Positions 1-8,684 are shown, numbered from the stretch's first letter. The stretch: DNA of 64,000 nt from Streptomyces sp. NBC_00568 (GCF_026341855.1 NZ_JAPENW010000001.1:6873001-6937000); one strand, 5' to 3'. Program-made: numbers and translations. The notes: generated by a model from the sequence alone, not told the origin.

Positions 1-790
1 TGGTCCGCGGTTCCGCGGGGGCGGACACGCTCCTCCAGCGGCGTGAGTACACCTACCGGCCCGACGGCATCCCGACCGGCATCGAGGAACTTACCGGGGG
101 AGAGAAGCGGTTCGGCCTCGATCCGCGGAGCCGCGTCACGGCGGTCGACGGACGAGGTTGGACCGAGCGCTACCGGTACGACGAGGCGGGCAACGTCAGC
201 CGCGCGCTCCCGGGGACGGACGACACCGACGCGCACCGCGGCCGCACCCGGTACGAGCGGGACGGCGAGGCCGCGTCGTGGCTCCGTGCTGCGCCTCCTC
301 AACGGGCAGCAGAGGACGCAGACGTACACGTGGAACAGCCGCAACAGGCTGACCGGGACGACGACCCGGGACGGCGAGAGCTGGACGTACCTGTACGACT
401 CCGTCGGGCGGCGCGTGGCGAAGCAGCGACTACATGGTCGAGAACTACACCGACGAGGGCCGGGCGCTCGGAGGAGTACCGCGTGACGCGAACGATGTGA
501 GAGTCCCGCGCGATCAGCTCACCTGGCGCAACGGCAACGACGAGCTGATCTGGGACCGGACCGGCGAGAACCCGAAGCCCTTCAACCGGACGGTGACCTA
601 CGAGCATCTGGACCCGGTGGTCCAGCACTGGAACCGCGAGGGACGCTTCAGCGACAGGGCGGCGCGCAACGGCTTCTGCAACAACACGGATCATATGGAA
701 CCGATGGACTGGAGCGAGAACTCACGCGGCGGTGGCCGTATGACGGACACCTGCATCCAGGAAGTCGGAGAGGGCTCCTCATACACCTGA
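1..790 (+). pseudogene. Rhs/YD-repeat protein, C-terminal remnant with frameshifts
   Basis: The start lies outside the window. Translation shows YD-repeat blocks in three successive frames: YTYRPDG and RYDEAGNVSRALPG from base 3 to about 275, QTYTWNSRNRL and YLYDSVGRRVAKQR from about 300 to 430, then an unrelated tip from about 434 to the stop at 788-790. At least two indels are therefore needed to join them, so the gene is probably broken. Rhs proteins are large secreted repeat shells that carry a variable toxin at the C-terminus. The tip here contains CNNTDHMEPMDWSENSRGG, a D-H...N arrangement that resembles HNH/Endo VII-type nuclease toxins; that assignment is an inference. Confident as an Rhs remnant, less so about the toxin class. 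Confidence 0.75.
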
Positions 791-803
791 TCGTGGAGGA
801 ATC

Positions 804-1547
804 ATGGACATCCGTGCCGTAGTGAGCGGCTTCCGCGATGTGGAGCCGCTTCCCGGCCCGGCGGACGCCTGGCACTGGTCACCCGCTCCGGGGATCGACT
901 TCGCGGGCGCGCTCTCCGCGGACGGCCGGCGGCTGCTCCAGCTCAGTGCCCGCAATTCGTACGACCAGGAACTGGCTGTCGCCACACTGGAGTTCGCGCG
1001 GGAGCACGAGGAGGACATCTTCGCGGGCCATCCCCATCTGGGCACGGCCGGCGGATTCGCGGCGCCCGGGGGAAGGCGGTTCGACGTGGTGGCGGGGGTG
1101 GGGCCGCAGGTGCACGGCTTCTACCGGGTCGAGAATCCCGACCTCACTCCGCACGTCCGCCTGACGTTTCCCGCCCATTCCTGCGAGTTCTCCGGAGACG
1201 AGACCCTCGAAGAGGCCGTCTCCCGGTACCGCATGCTCAAGATGAACAACTTCGACTGCGAGCCTCTCCCCTTTCTCAAGATGCGCTACACCAATACGCG
1301 CACCCGGGGCCGGAGCGGCAACCCCGGACGCGGCCTTACCGAACCGAAGCGCCTGCTGGAGGAGCTTCGGCTGATGGAGGGCGGTGAGGGCAGCTTCGTC
1401 GAGTTCGAGAACCGTCACGGCAAGGTGTGGCGGGTCGAGTGGCACGGAGCGTGGTTCATCGCGGAATGGGAGACACCGGACGGCCGGCCCCGCGAGATCG
1501 GGGGCGACGACCTCCTGTTGTTCGCACAGAGCCGGTTGACCGAGTAG
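804..1547 (+). CDS. Hypothetical protein, possible immunity protein to the Rhs tip
   Basis: A 247-residue protein with no family I recognise. The start is well set: GGAGG at 793-797 precedes the ATG, and the gene begins only 13 bases after the Rhs stop. No signal peptide or membrane segment is seen; the C-terminal part is acidic and rich in W and E (for example WRVEWHGAWFIAEWETPDG), a soluble-looking alpha/beta composition. Position directly behind a polymorphic-toxin tip is where immunity genes sit, so that role is inferred from position only. With the toxin gene frame-broken it may now be an orphan antidote. Alternative: unrelated cytosolic protein. Confidence 0.7.
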   Translation: MDIRAVVSGFRDVEPLPGPADAWHWSPAPGIDFAGALSADGRRLLQLSARNSYDQELAVATLEFAREHEEDIFAGHPHLGTAGGFAAPGGRRFDVVAGVGPQVHGFYRVENPDLTPHVRLTFPAHSCEFSGDETLEEAVSRYRMLKMNNFDCEPLPFLKMRYTNTRTRGRSGNPGRGLTEPKRLLEELRLMEGGEGSFVEFENRHGKVWRVEWHGAWFIAEWETPDGRPREIGGDDLLLFAQSRLTE

Positions 1548-2021
1548 GCCGTGCCGAATCCCCCGGGCCGCCGCTTCCCTTTCCCGCACACTGCTTCCTC
1601 GGGCGTGCGCTCGCGCGGTATCACGGAACTGCGGCCAGAGCCGGTTTCCACGAGTGCCATCACCCCGTCGGACGCTTGGAGTTGAGATCGCCGGCGGCCC
1701 AGTTGGAATGCGCCTCTCGCTGCCGGGGGAGAAGCCCGGCGGTCAGGGCGAAGAGGTACATCGAGCCGACCGCGACATCAGCCCCTGGCGACAACGTATG
1801 GGCCTTGCGGTCCGCATGGCCGTGGTTCACTCGCGAACCAGCCTGGAAAAGGAGAGTTGGAGCACGGTCGAGCGTGTCGACGGGCACAGGGGGCGGGCGG
1901 CGGCGACCCGGCCGGTTCGCTCCGGGCTGACGGCTGATAGAAAGTTGCAGGTCACACCGGAAAACCTCGGGGCGTCCGGTTGCCCGGTCGGTCCGGATCG
2001 TTCACCAAAGGATCGAGCATC
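1548..2021. other. Intergenic stretch, no supported gene
   Basis: About 470 bases without a convincing gene. Open frames exist on both strands (for example 1660-1887 on the minus strand) but none has a ribosome site plus a recognisable product. The last bases hold AAAGGA (2007-2012), which belongs to the next gene. It may contain decayed coding sequence. Confidence 0.5.
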
Positions 2022-3158
2022 GTGTCTTCTCGTCGAGTCGTCGTCATCGGTGGCGGGGTCATGGGCTCGTCCGCCGCGTGGCGGCTCGCTGCCCAGGGTG
2101 ACCGCGTCACCCTGCTGGAGCGCTTCCCGCCCGGCCACGACCGGGGCAGCTCGCACGGCACCTCGAGGATCTTCCGGCTGGCCTACACGGACCCCTTCTA
2201 CGTCGGTCTCGCCGTGCGGTCGCTGCCGCTGTGGCGGCGGCTGGAGCAGGAGACGGGACGGCAGGTGCTCACCCTCACCGGAGCCGTCGACCACGGCCCG
2301 GCCGCCACGACCGAGGCACTGTACGAGGCGCTGACCGTCGCCGGACACCCTGCCGAGCGGCTGGCCCCGGAGGAGGTCGCCGAGCGCTGGCCGGGGCTGC
2401 GCGCCGACACCGGTGCGGTCTTCCACCCGGAGGCCGGACGCCTGCACGCCGACGAGGCGGTCACCGCCTTCCAGCAGGCGGCGCGGGCGCACGGCGCGGA
2501 GGTCCGGCACGGCGTCCGGGTGACCGGGCTGTCGGTGCACGGCGACGCCGAGGTCCGGGTGGTCACGGACACGGAGGAGGAACTGCGCGCCGATGCGGTC
2601 GTGGTCGCGGTCGGCGGCTGGGCGCCCGGAATGCTGGGCGGCGGTACCGCTCCGCTGGTCGGCGGCGTACCGGTGCTGCGTGTTACCCAGGAGCAGCCCG
2701 CGCACTTCCCCGCGGCGGACGCGCTCACCTGGCCCAGCTACATTCACCACCCGGGCGCCGCGCTGCCCATGGACGGCCTCACCGTGGACGGGGTGTACGG
2801 ACTCGGCAGCACCGACGGCGTCAAGGCGGGCTTCCACGGCGTCGGCCCGGTCGTCGACCCCGACCGGCGCGACCGCACCCCGGACGCCGCGATCCTGCGG
2901 GAGCTGGCGGCGTACGCCGAGCGCTGGCTCCCCGGCGTGGACCACACCGCGCCCGAGGCCGTGACCTGCCTGTACACCACCACCCCTGACCATGACTTCG
3001 TCATCGACCGGCAGGGCCCGGTCACCGTGCTGGGAGGGTTCTCCGGGCACGGCTTCAAGTTCGCGTCGGTCATCGGCGAGCTGGCGGCCGTGCTGGTACG
3101 CGGAGAGCCCGGACCGAGCCGGTTCGCGCTCGGACGCCCGCGTCCCACGAGTCACTGA
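2022..3158 (+). CDS. FAD-dependent amine oxidase, monomeric sarcosine / N-methyltryptophan oxidase type
   Basis: A 378-residue cytosolic flavoenzyme expected to oxidise a secondary amine or N-methyl amino acid to imine, giving H2O2. The Rossmann motif VVVIGGGVMGSSAAWRLA is at the N-terminus, followed by the family signature RGSSHGTSRIFRLAY. TCLYTTTPDHDFVIDR near residue 316 contains the Cys that in monomeric sarcosine oxidase binds FAD covalently, at nearly the same residue number. The GTG at 2022 is chosen because AAAGGA lies 9 bases upstream and the glycine motif follows at once; an upstream TTG at 1980 has no ribosome site. It stands alone, with 263 bases to the next, opposite-strand gene. 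The substrate cannot be read from sequence. Confidence 0.85.
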   Translation: MSSRRVVVIGGGVMGSSAAWRLAAQGDRVTLLERFPPGHDRGSSHGTSRIFRLAYTDPFYVGLAVRSLPLWRRLEQETGRQVLTLTGAVDHGPAATTEALYEALTVAGHPAERLAPEEVAERWPGLRADTGAVFHPEAGRLHADEAVTAFQQAARAHGAEVRHGVRVTGLSVHGDAEVRVVTDTEEELRADAVVVAVGGWAPGMLGGGTAPLVGGVPVLRVTQEQPAHFPAADALTWPSYIHHPGAALPMDGLTVDGVYGLGSTDGVKAGFHGVGPVVDPDRRDRTPDAAILRELAAYAERWLPGVDHTAPEAVTCLYTTTPDHDFVIDRQGPVTVLGGFSGHGFKFASVIGELAAVLVRGEPGPSRFALGRPRPTSH

Positions 3159-3421
3159 GCCGTCCCCGAAGAAGGGGCACTCCCCACCAATTTTCACCGG
3201 CGTAGGGCCGGACGACCCGGCCGCTTGTCCCGTCCCGCCGCGGGATTTCATGCGGCCAGCCGCTCAAGCTACTTGGCATCGGTGCAGGTCACGAACGTGA
3301 CTTGGTTCCAACTATCGAGCCTGGTCACAGCGATGCGACCCTGCGTGTCGTGGCCGCGGTCCGGGTCATGACGAAGCGGACCCGCGCCGGCCCCCTGGGT
3401 GGCGGTCGGCGCGGGCCGCGT
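3159..3421. other. Intergenic region with a possible coding remnant
   Basis: This is the space between the convergent oxidase and FAH genes. On the minus strand, the frame ending at the TAG 3269-3271 reads RLDSWNQVTFVTCTDAK at its end, which looks like a genuine protein C-terminus, but no start or family can be assigned. A short inverted repeat GTCAC-GAAC-GTGAC lies around 3289-3302. This may mark the left edge of the catabolic island. Confidence 0.3.
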
Positions 3422-4255
3422 TCATCGGAAGGTCTGGCGCATCTCGCCCAGGCCGTCGATCCGGCTGACCAGGACGTCGTCGGGGCCGAGGAACCGCTGC
3501 GGAACGCGACGGTTGCCCACCCCGGCCGGGGTCCCGGTGAAGATCAGGTCGCCGGGGTAGAGCGGGCAGACCGCACTGATGAACTCCACCAGCTGCGGAA
3601 CGGAGAAGATCATCTCGCTGGTGCGTGCCGCCTGGACGCTCTCGCCGTTCAGCAGGCATTCGATCGCGATGTCGTCCCGGTCCGGCAGCTCGTCGAGGGT
3701 CACCAGCGCCGGACCGGTCGGACCGAAGCCCGGATACGACTTGCCCAGCGAGAACTGCGGCGGTTTGCCGGTGAGTTGGAGGACGCGCTCGGAGAGATCC
3801 TGCCCCACGGTGAGTCCGGCCACGGCCTCCCAGCCTTCGCTCGCCGGCACCCGATGGCAGGGCGCACCGATGACGGCGACCATCTCGAGCTCCCAGTCGA
3901 CATTGCCCTTGGGCAGTTCGACCTCCGCGGCCGGGCCGACGATGCAGCTCGGGAACTTGGTGAAGAGCAGCGGGATCTCGGGCGGGACATGGCCGGCTTC
4001 GGCGGCGTGCGGACGGTAGTTCAGCGCCACCGCGAAGACCTGGCGTGGCCGCGGGACCGGCGCGTCCAGATCGGCGGTCAGGTACGGGCGCGCCGCGGGC
4101 AGCTCGACGCTCTCGGCCCAGGCCCGGAACTCGGTCCAGTCGGTCAGGACGTCCATGGGGTCCGGGCCGAAGCGTCCCGAAGAGGCGTCGGCGATGTCGA
4201 CCGCGCCGTCCTCGGTGAGCAGGACGGCGCGGTCGGCCAGCGTGGCTGTGCGCAT
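3422..4255 (-). CDS. Fumarylacetoacetate hydrolase (FAH) family protein 1
   Basis: A 277-residue FAH-fold protein; such enzymes hydrolyse C-C bonds in beta-diketo or acylpyruvate acids, or decarboxylate oxaloacetate-type compounds, with a Mg2+ site. Family blocks are visible: FAVALNYRPHAAEAG, the metal-ligand block NVDWELEMVAVIG (E-x-E), and DLIFTGTPAGVG near the C-terminus. The ATG at 4255 is used because the longer frame upstream is low-complexity and overlaps the preceding gene; GAGG lies 8 bases before this start. Third gene of a minus-strand operon (CMD-like protein, FAH 2, FAH 1), with a 10-base gap to FAH 2. Exact substrate unknown. Confidence 0.85.
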   Translation of the reverse strand: MRTATLADRAVLLTEDGAVDIADASSGRFGPDPMDVLTDWTEFRAWAESVELPAARPYLTADLDAPVPRPRQVFAVALNYRPHAAEAGHVPPEIPLLFTKFPSCIVGPAAEVELPKGNVDWELEMVAVIGAPCHRVPASEGWEAVAGLTVGQDLSERVLQLTGKPPQFSLGKSYPGFGPTGPALVTLDELPDRDDIAIECLLNGESVQAARTSEMIFSVPQLVEFISAVCPLYPGDLIFTGTPAGVGNRRVPQRFLGPDDVLVSRIDGLGEMRQTFR

Positions 4256-4265
4256 CTGCTCGGCC

Positions 4266-5147
4266 TCAGTTCGCCGGGCCGTAGAGGTCGATGGAGAACG
4301 GCTCGGTGTCGTGCGCGTCCTTCCAGCCGACCACGTGGTTCCGCAGCGTGCCGACGCCCTCGATCTCCGCCTCGATACGGTCACCCGGCTGGAGATAGAA
4401 GTCGAACGGATTCGGCTGCACGGCGGCGACGCCCGAGATGGTGCCGGTGGTGATGATGTCGCCGGCCGTGTAGCCCTGGGCCGAGTGGTAGGCGACCAGG
4501 TGCGGGATCGAGATGATCATCTTCTCGGTGTTGCCGGTCTGACGCCGCTCACCGTTGACCCGGAGCTCCATCGCGAGCGCGTGCGGGTGGGGAATCTCGT
4601 CCTTCGTGATGATCCAGGGGCCGATGGGGCAGAAGGTGTCGATCCCCTTCGAGAAGGAGAAGACGCCCGACTGCATCTCGCGGCGCTGGATGTCACGCGC
4701 GGTGATGTCGTTGAAGACCGTGTAGCCGGCGATGTAGTCCTCGGCCTCCTCCGGGCCGAAGAACTTGCCGCTCTTGCCGATCACGATGGCCAGTTCGAGT
4801 TCGTAGTCGAGCTCCTTGGTGAGCCCCTCGGGGTACACGATCGGCTGGTCGGGACCGATGATCGCGTCGACGTTCTGGAAGAAGACGATCCCCTTGTGCA
4901 CCGGGTGCGACCAGTCGACGGCGGTCAGCTCGTCGTGGTGGTCGGTGAAGTTGCCGGCGGTGTGGAAGAACTTCTTCGGCACGATCGGCGCCTGCAGGGT
5001 GACCTCCCCGAGGGGGAACCGGCGCCCGGTCTCCCCGGCCTTCCCTTCCCGTTCGAAGTAGTCGCGCATCGACGGGACGTCGAGCTCGACGACGGCCTCG
5101 CCGTCGACGTAGCCGACCCGGCCGTCGTTGAAGGTCACGAGTTTCAT
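4266..5147 (-). CDS. Fumarylacetoacetate hydrolase (FAH) family protein 2
   Basis: A 293-residue FAH-family enzyme, more typical in sequence than its downstream neighbour. Visible blocks are KKFFHTAGNFTDHH, the metal-binding ELDYELELAIVIGK, TVFNDITARDIQRRE and GDIITTGTISGV. Such proteins cleave acylpyruvates or act as 2,4-diketo-3-deoxy-acid hydrolases in some sugar pathways. The ATG overlaps the stop of the CMD-like gene by ATGA (5144-5147), so the two are translationally coupled. Two different FAH paralogs side by side suggest successive or alternative cleavage steps. Predicted cytosolic. Substrate not assignable from sequence. Confidence 0.88.
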   Translation of the reverse strand: MKLVTFNDGRVGYVDGEAVVELDVPSMRDYFEREGKAGETGRRFPLGEVTLQAPIVPKKFFHTAGNFTDHHDELTAVDWSHPVHKGIVFFQNVDAIIGPDQPIVYPEGLTKELDYELELAIVIGKSGKFFGPEEAEDYIAGYTVFNDITARDIQRREMQSGVFSFSKGIDTFCPIGPWIITKDEIPHPHALAMELRVNGERRQTGNTEKMIISIPHLVAYHSAQGYTAGDIITTGTISGVAAVQPNPFDFYLQPGDRIEAEIEGVGTLRNHVVGWKDAHDTEPFSIDLYGPAN

Positions 5148-5719
5148 GCGGAGTCTCCTGGTGGTCCGACGCGGAAGACGCGCAACTGCAGCGCGAGCGT
5201 CACGTAGTAGCCCACCAGGGTGGTGAGCTCCACCACCGCCTCGATGCCGTTCAATGAAACGGCCCGGTCGAAGACGGCGTCGTCGGCGTCACCACGCGCG
5301 ACCAGGACCCGCACGAGTTCCAGGGCGGCGGCTTCGGCAGGGTCAGAGAGCTCAGGTGCCGTGCCGGCGTTCACCGCGGCGATCTCGGCGTCGGTCAGAC
5401 CCGCTGCCCGGCCGATCGGCTCGTGGGCGTAGCGCTCGAAGGCCGAGTCCCACTGGGCCGCGACCGCCAGGACGGCGAGTTCGCGGATCCGATCGCTGAG
5501 CGAGGTCCGGTAACGGATCGCCGAGCCCAGCTCCTGGAGGGCCGCCCCGACCCTGGGTGCGAACAGCATCGCGTTGAAGGGGCCGTTGAGTCTTCCCTGC
5601 GCGTCGGTGAGAGCGAAGAGCTGGGGACCGCCGGCGCGTGGCCCTCCGGTGATCGCGTCGTAGAGGGGGCGTTGGCCGAGGTCGAGCTCACCTGGGGTGA
5701 GGCGGGGCAACCGAGTCAT
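5144..5719 (-). CDS. Carboxymuconolactone decarboxylase-like (AhpD fold) protein
   Basis: A 191-residue single-domain protein of the CMD/AhpD alpha-helical fold. The text RIRELAVLAVAAQWDSAFERYAHEPIG matches the family core in which a Glu and a His form the active centre (here E and H of FERYAHE); there is no CxxC pair, so a peroxidase role of the AhpD kind is unlikely. Start ATG 5719 is preferred to the 26-residue longer frame that would run into the operator region. First gene of the leftward operon with two FAH proteins; divergent from the SDR gene at 5850. Probably acts in ring or lactone chemistry of the island, but the reaction is inferred. Confidence 0.8.
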   Translation of the reverse strand: MTRLPRLTPGELDLGQRPLYDAITGGPRAGGPQLFALTDAQGRLNGPFNAMLFAPRVGAALQELGSAIRYRTSLSDRIRELAVLAVAAQWDSAFERYAHEPIGRAAGLTDAEIAAVNAGTAPELSDPAEAAALELVRVLVARGDADDAVFDRAVSLNGIEAVVELTTLVGYYVTLALQLRVFRVGPPGDSA

Positions 5720-5761
5720 GGCGCCGAGTGTCGTGCGCGCACCGGTGCACAGGCAGTGCTG

Positions 5762-5776
5762 TGCCAATAAATGGCA
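5762..5776. promoter_or_regulatory. Candidate IclR operator, left site of divergent promoter
   Basis: TGCCAATAAATGGCA is a near-perfect 7-1-7 palindrome in the divergent control region, 43 bases upstream of the CMD-like start. It shares the CCAWTNAWTGG core with the sites at 5790, 10949 and 15407. Its centre is 30 bases, about three helical turns, from the next site. Confidence 0.5.
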
Positions 5777-5789
5777 TCGCACTTCCGCA

Positions 5790-5808
5790 CGTTCCAATGA
5801 TTGAAACG
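5790..5808. promoter_or_regulatory. Candidate IclR operator, right site of divergent promoter
   Basis: CGTTCCAATGATTGAAACG is a 19-base palindrome with one mismatched pair. It is 13/15 identical over its core to the inverted copy at 15407-15421, next to the IclR gene. It is centred 51 bases before the SDR start at 5850. IclR-type operators are typically short AT-rich palindromes of this size. Confidence 0.6.
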
Positions 5809-5849
5809 AACGTAGTGCGGATCACACGCCATCGCCTTTCATCCCTCGC

Positions 5850-6608
5850 ATGGATGACTGGCTCGGACTCGAACATCGCGCGGCCCTCGTGGCCGGTGCC
5901 GGCGGCATCGGTGCGGCCGCGGCCCTCGGACTCGCCCGACACGGGGCCCGCGTGACCGTCACGGACGTCGACGAGGAGCGACTCGCCGCCCTCGCCGAGC
6001 AGGCGGTGGAGGCCGGACTCTCGATCGCGACCCGCGCGGCCGACCTCACCGACCCGCGAAGCGCTCGTGCCGCGGTCGACGAGAGCGCCGGGACGATGGG
6101 CGGCCTCGACGTCTTCGTGCACGCGGTCGGCATCAACGACCGCCGCCCGGTGCTCGAGACGCCCGACGACGTCTGGGAGCGGATCATCGACGTCAACCTC
6201 AAGAGCGCCGTGTGGAGCGCTCAGGCGGCCGGCGCCCTGATGGTGTCCGGCGGCTACGGCCGGATCGTCCTGCTGTCCTCTGTCTCCGGGCTGCTGGCGC
6301 ACGCCAACCACGCTCCGTATGCCGCCACCAAGGGCGGTGTCAACCAGCTCTGCCGCGTCATGGCTCGCGAGTGGGCGCCGCACGGCGTCACGGTCAATGC
6401 CATCGCGCCCGGTTACACCGAGACCGACCTCACGCGCGCCTACCTCGACAGGCCCGGCATGCGCGAAGGCATGGTCGGCCTCGTTCCGGCCGGCCGGCTC
6501 GGCACCGCCGACGACGTCGTCGCACCCCTGCTCTTCCTCTGCTCCACGCAGTCCGCGTTCGTGACGGGCCACGTCATGTACGTCGACGGCGGTCGCACCC
6601 TCGTCTGA
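5850..6608 (+). CDS. Short-chain dehydrogenase/reductase (SDR) 1
   Basis: A 252-residue classical SDR that should oxidise or reduce a hydroxyl/keto group with NAD(P). The cofactor glycine motif is GAGGIGAAAALG, the catalytic Ser lies in VLLSSVSG and the Tyr-Lys pair in PYAATKGG, followed by NAIAPGYTETDL. An acidic D after the second strand (VTDVDEER) favours NAD over NADP. No Shine-Dalgarno sequence is visible before the ATG, so the transcript may be leaderless or nearly so. First gene of the rightward operon; the next SDR starts 11 bases after its stop. Substrate probably a deoxy-sugar acid or an aglycone alcohol (inference). Confidence 0.88.
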   Translation: MDDWLGLEHRAALVAGAGGIGAAAALGLARHGARVTVTDVDEERLAALAEQAVEAGLSIATRAADLTDPRSARAAVDESAGTMGGLDVFVHAVGINDRRPVLETPDDVWERIIDVNLKSAVWSAQAAGALMVSGGYGRIVLLSSVSGLLAHANHAPYAATKGGVNQLCRVMAREWAPHGVTVNAIAPGYTETDLTRAYLDRPGMREGMVGLVPAGRLGTADDVVAPLLFLCSTQSAFVTGHVMYVDGGRTLV

Positions 6609-6619
6609 AAGGCAGACCC

Positions 6620-7399
6620 ATGAATCTTCCGCAGCGCTTCACCGACAAGGTCGTCCTGGTCACCGGTGCCGGCACCGGCCTCGGCGCCGAGATCGCCGTA
6701 CGGGCGGCCCAGGAGGGTGCCGACGTGGCGATCCACTACCGCAGCTCGCGGGCGGGCGCACGCCGTACGGCCGACCGGGTCGAGGCCGAGGGGCGCAAGG
6801 CCTTCCTCGTCCAGGCCGACATCGTCGAATGGGCGCAGATCACGCGCATGGCCGACGAGGTGTGGGGCCACTTCGGCCGGGTCGACGTGGCGATCAACAA
6901 CGTGGGCGACATGGCCAGTGACCAGATGTCGTGGCGTGAGATCACCGAAGAGTCCATCGACCACACACTCGCCGTCGACCTCAAGGGCACCTTGGTGTGC
7001 ACCCACGAGTTCGGCTCCCGGATGCTCGAGCAGCCCGACGGCGGCTCGATCGTCAACGTGGGTTCCACGGTCGTGGTCCGCGGCAGCGCAAGGGCACCGC
7101 AGTACGCTGCGGCGAAGTACGGCATCCTCGGCATCACCAAGTCCTACGCCCAGGCGTTCGCGCCCAAGGTCCGGGTGAACACCTTCGCTCCCGGTTTCAT
7201 GGAGACCGAGCGCATGCTCAACCGTGAGGACTACAAGAACGGACGCGGCGAGAAGCTGCGGGAGATGACCCCGATGCACCACATCCCGAAGCCCGAGGAG
7301 ATCGCCGGCACGGCGCTCCTCCTCGCGACCGCGGACGCCCAGCACATCACCGGCAGCTACTTCGTCGCCGACGGTGGCTACAACATGATCGGAGCCTGA
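6620..7399 (+). CDS. Short-chain dehydrogenase/reductase (SDR) 2
   Basis: A 259-residue SDR with the motif VTGAGTGLGAEIA, active-site region NVGSTVVVRG and YAAAKYG, and a typical C-terminal ITGSYFVADGGYN. The residues after the second strand (HYRSSRAGARR) are basic and Ser-rich, which favours NADP; the neighbour SDR 1 looks NAD-type. Start ATG 6620 follows AAAGG by about 7 bases. It is separated by one base from the amidohydrolase gene. Two SDRs of different cofactor preference in one operon suggest separate redox steps. Confidence 0.88.
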   Translation: MNLPQRFTDKVVLVTGAGTGLGAEIAVRAAQEGADVAIHYRSSRAGARRTADRVEAEGRKAFLVQADIVEWAQITRMADEVWGHFGRVDVAINNVGDMASDQMSWREITEESIDHTLAVDLKGTLVCTHEFGSRMLEQPDGGSIVNVGSTVVVRGSARAPQYAAAKYGILGITKSYAQAFAPKVRVNTFAPGFMETERMLNREDYKNGRGEKLREMTPMHHIPKPEEIAGTALLLATADAQHITGSYFVADGGYNMIGA

Positions 7400-7400
7400 C

Positions 7401-8684
7401 ATGTCCGATCAGCGCATCCTCTTCGTCGACGGCAACGTCTTCGACGGCTCGGGCGCCCCGGCCGTCCGTGCCGATGTGGTCGTCCGCGGCGAGACGATCG
7501 AGGCGGTCGTCGTCGGCGGTGGCGTACAGGCGCAACCGGGTGACCAGACAGTCGACTGCACCGGCAGGACGGTCATGCCGGGCATGATCGAGTCGCACTG
7601 CCACCTGACCTTCCCCTCGGCCGTCGGTCACATCGACACCTCCTTCAACCCGCCGCTGGACGTCAGCTTCTTCCATCACATGCCGACGCCGGACGAGCAC
7701 CTCGAGATCGCGAAGCGCAACGCGCGCATCCTGCTCGACCACGGCTTCACCAGCTCCTACTCGGCCGGCTCGCTGACCCCTGTGCCGACCGAGGTGATCC
7801 TCCGCGATCAGATCAAGGCCGGCGCCGCGGTGGGGCCGCGGATGCGTGCCGCGTCGTTCGAGCGCGACAACAACCCGGTGCGGATGGGCCCCGACGGCCC
7901 GCGCGAGCAGAAAACGGGGCCGGACGCGGTGCGCGCGTTCATACGCGAGCAGGCCGCGATCGGCTTCGACAGCGTCAAGCTGCTGATGAGCAACGACGAC
8001 GTCTTCTTCGAGGGCGGGTCCATGGTGACGCAGTACAGCCGCGAAGAGGCACAGGCCGCCGGCCAGCAGGCGCGCGAGTCCGGTGTCTGGCTCAACTGCC
8101 ATGCCCAGAATCCCGAGTCGATCAAACGGGCGGTCACCAGCGGCTTCCGCTCGATCTATCACTGTTCCTACGCGGACCAGGAGGCGATCGACCTGCTCGA
8201 AGAGGCGAAGGACTCGGTCTTCCTCTCGCCGGCTGTCGGCATCATGTGGGCCAACGTCCACGAAGGCGAGGAGTTCGGCATCGACACCGCGATGGCCCGG
8301 AAGATGGGCTCGGTGAAGGCGCTCGAGGCGATGACGAAGCTCTACCCCGAGCTCCGCAGGCGCGGCCTGCGCGTGCTGCCGGGCGGCGACTACGGCTTCC
8401 CCAACAACCCGATAGGCCGCAACGCCCGCGACCTCGAACTCTTCGTCAGGCTCTTCGGGTACAGCACGCTCGAGGCACTCAAGGCGGCCACCTTCCACGG
8501 AGGTCAGGTCCTCGACTTCCCGGTCGGCCTCCTGGCGCCGGAATATCTGGCCGACATCCTCGTGGTGGACGGAGACCCGACGCGGGACGTGACCGTGCTG
8601 CAGGACGCCGGGAACCTCGTCGCCATCGTGCAGGGCGGCCGGTTCCACAAGGGCGCCGAGCAGCTCACGCGCGGTGCGGCATGA
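7401..8684 (+). CDS. Amidohydrolase family protein
   Basis: A 427-residue metal-dependent hydrolase of the amidohydrolase (TIM-barrel) superfamily. The strand-1 metal motif is GMIESHCHL (H-x-H), a Lys is in SVKLLMSN, then NCHAQN and IYHCSY supply further His ligands, and the conserved Asp is in PGGDYGFP. The N- and C-terminal small beta domain is present (FVDGNVFDGSG and ADILVVDGDP). The family cleaves cyclic amides, lactones or C-N bonds; in this setting a lactonase-like or C-C hydrolytic step on an aglycone product is possible but unproven. Overlaps the next gene by ATGA at 8681-8684, so it is coupled to the esterase. Confidence 0.85.
   Translation: MSDQRILFVDGNVFDGSGAPAVRADVVVRGETIEAVVVGGGVQAQPGDQTVDCTGRTVMPGMIESHCHLTFPSAVGHIDTSFNPPLDVSFFHHMPTPDEHLEIAKRNARILLDHGFTSSYSAGSLTPVPTEVILRDQIKAGAAVGPRMRAASFERDNNPVRMGPDGPREQKTGPDAVRAFIREQAAIGFDSVKLLMSNDDVFFEGGSMVTQYSREEAQAAGQQARESGVWLNCHAQNPESIKRAVTSGFRSIYHCSYADQEAIDLLEEAKDSVFLSPAVGIMWANVHEGEEFGIDTAMARKMGSVKALEAMTKLYPELRRRGLRVLPGGDYGFPNNPIGRNARDLELFVRLFGYSTLEALKAATFHGGQVLDFPVGLLAPEYLADILVVDGDPTRDVTVLQDAGNLVAIVQGGRFHKGAEQLTRGAA

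Noticed and set aside
1660..1887. Minus-strand 75-codon frame in the 1548-2021 gap
   Set aside because: No ribosome site or homology signal I can name; kept only as possible decayed sequence.
1827..3251. 474-codon minus-strand frame over the oxidase
   Set aside because: Low-complexity R/G/V-rich product with no family; the plus strand has a complete flavoenzyme.
3302..4453. Long plus-strand open frame (383 codons) over the FAH genes
   Set aside because: It is the mirror of two clear FAH-family genes on the minus strand and has no recognisable protein of its own; high GC keeps frames open.
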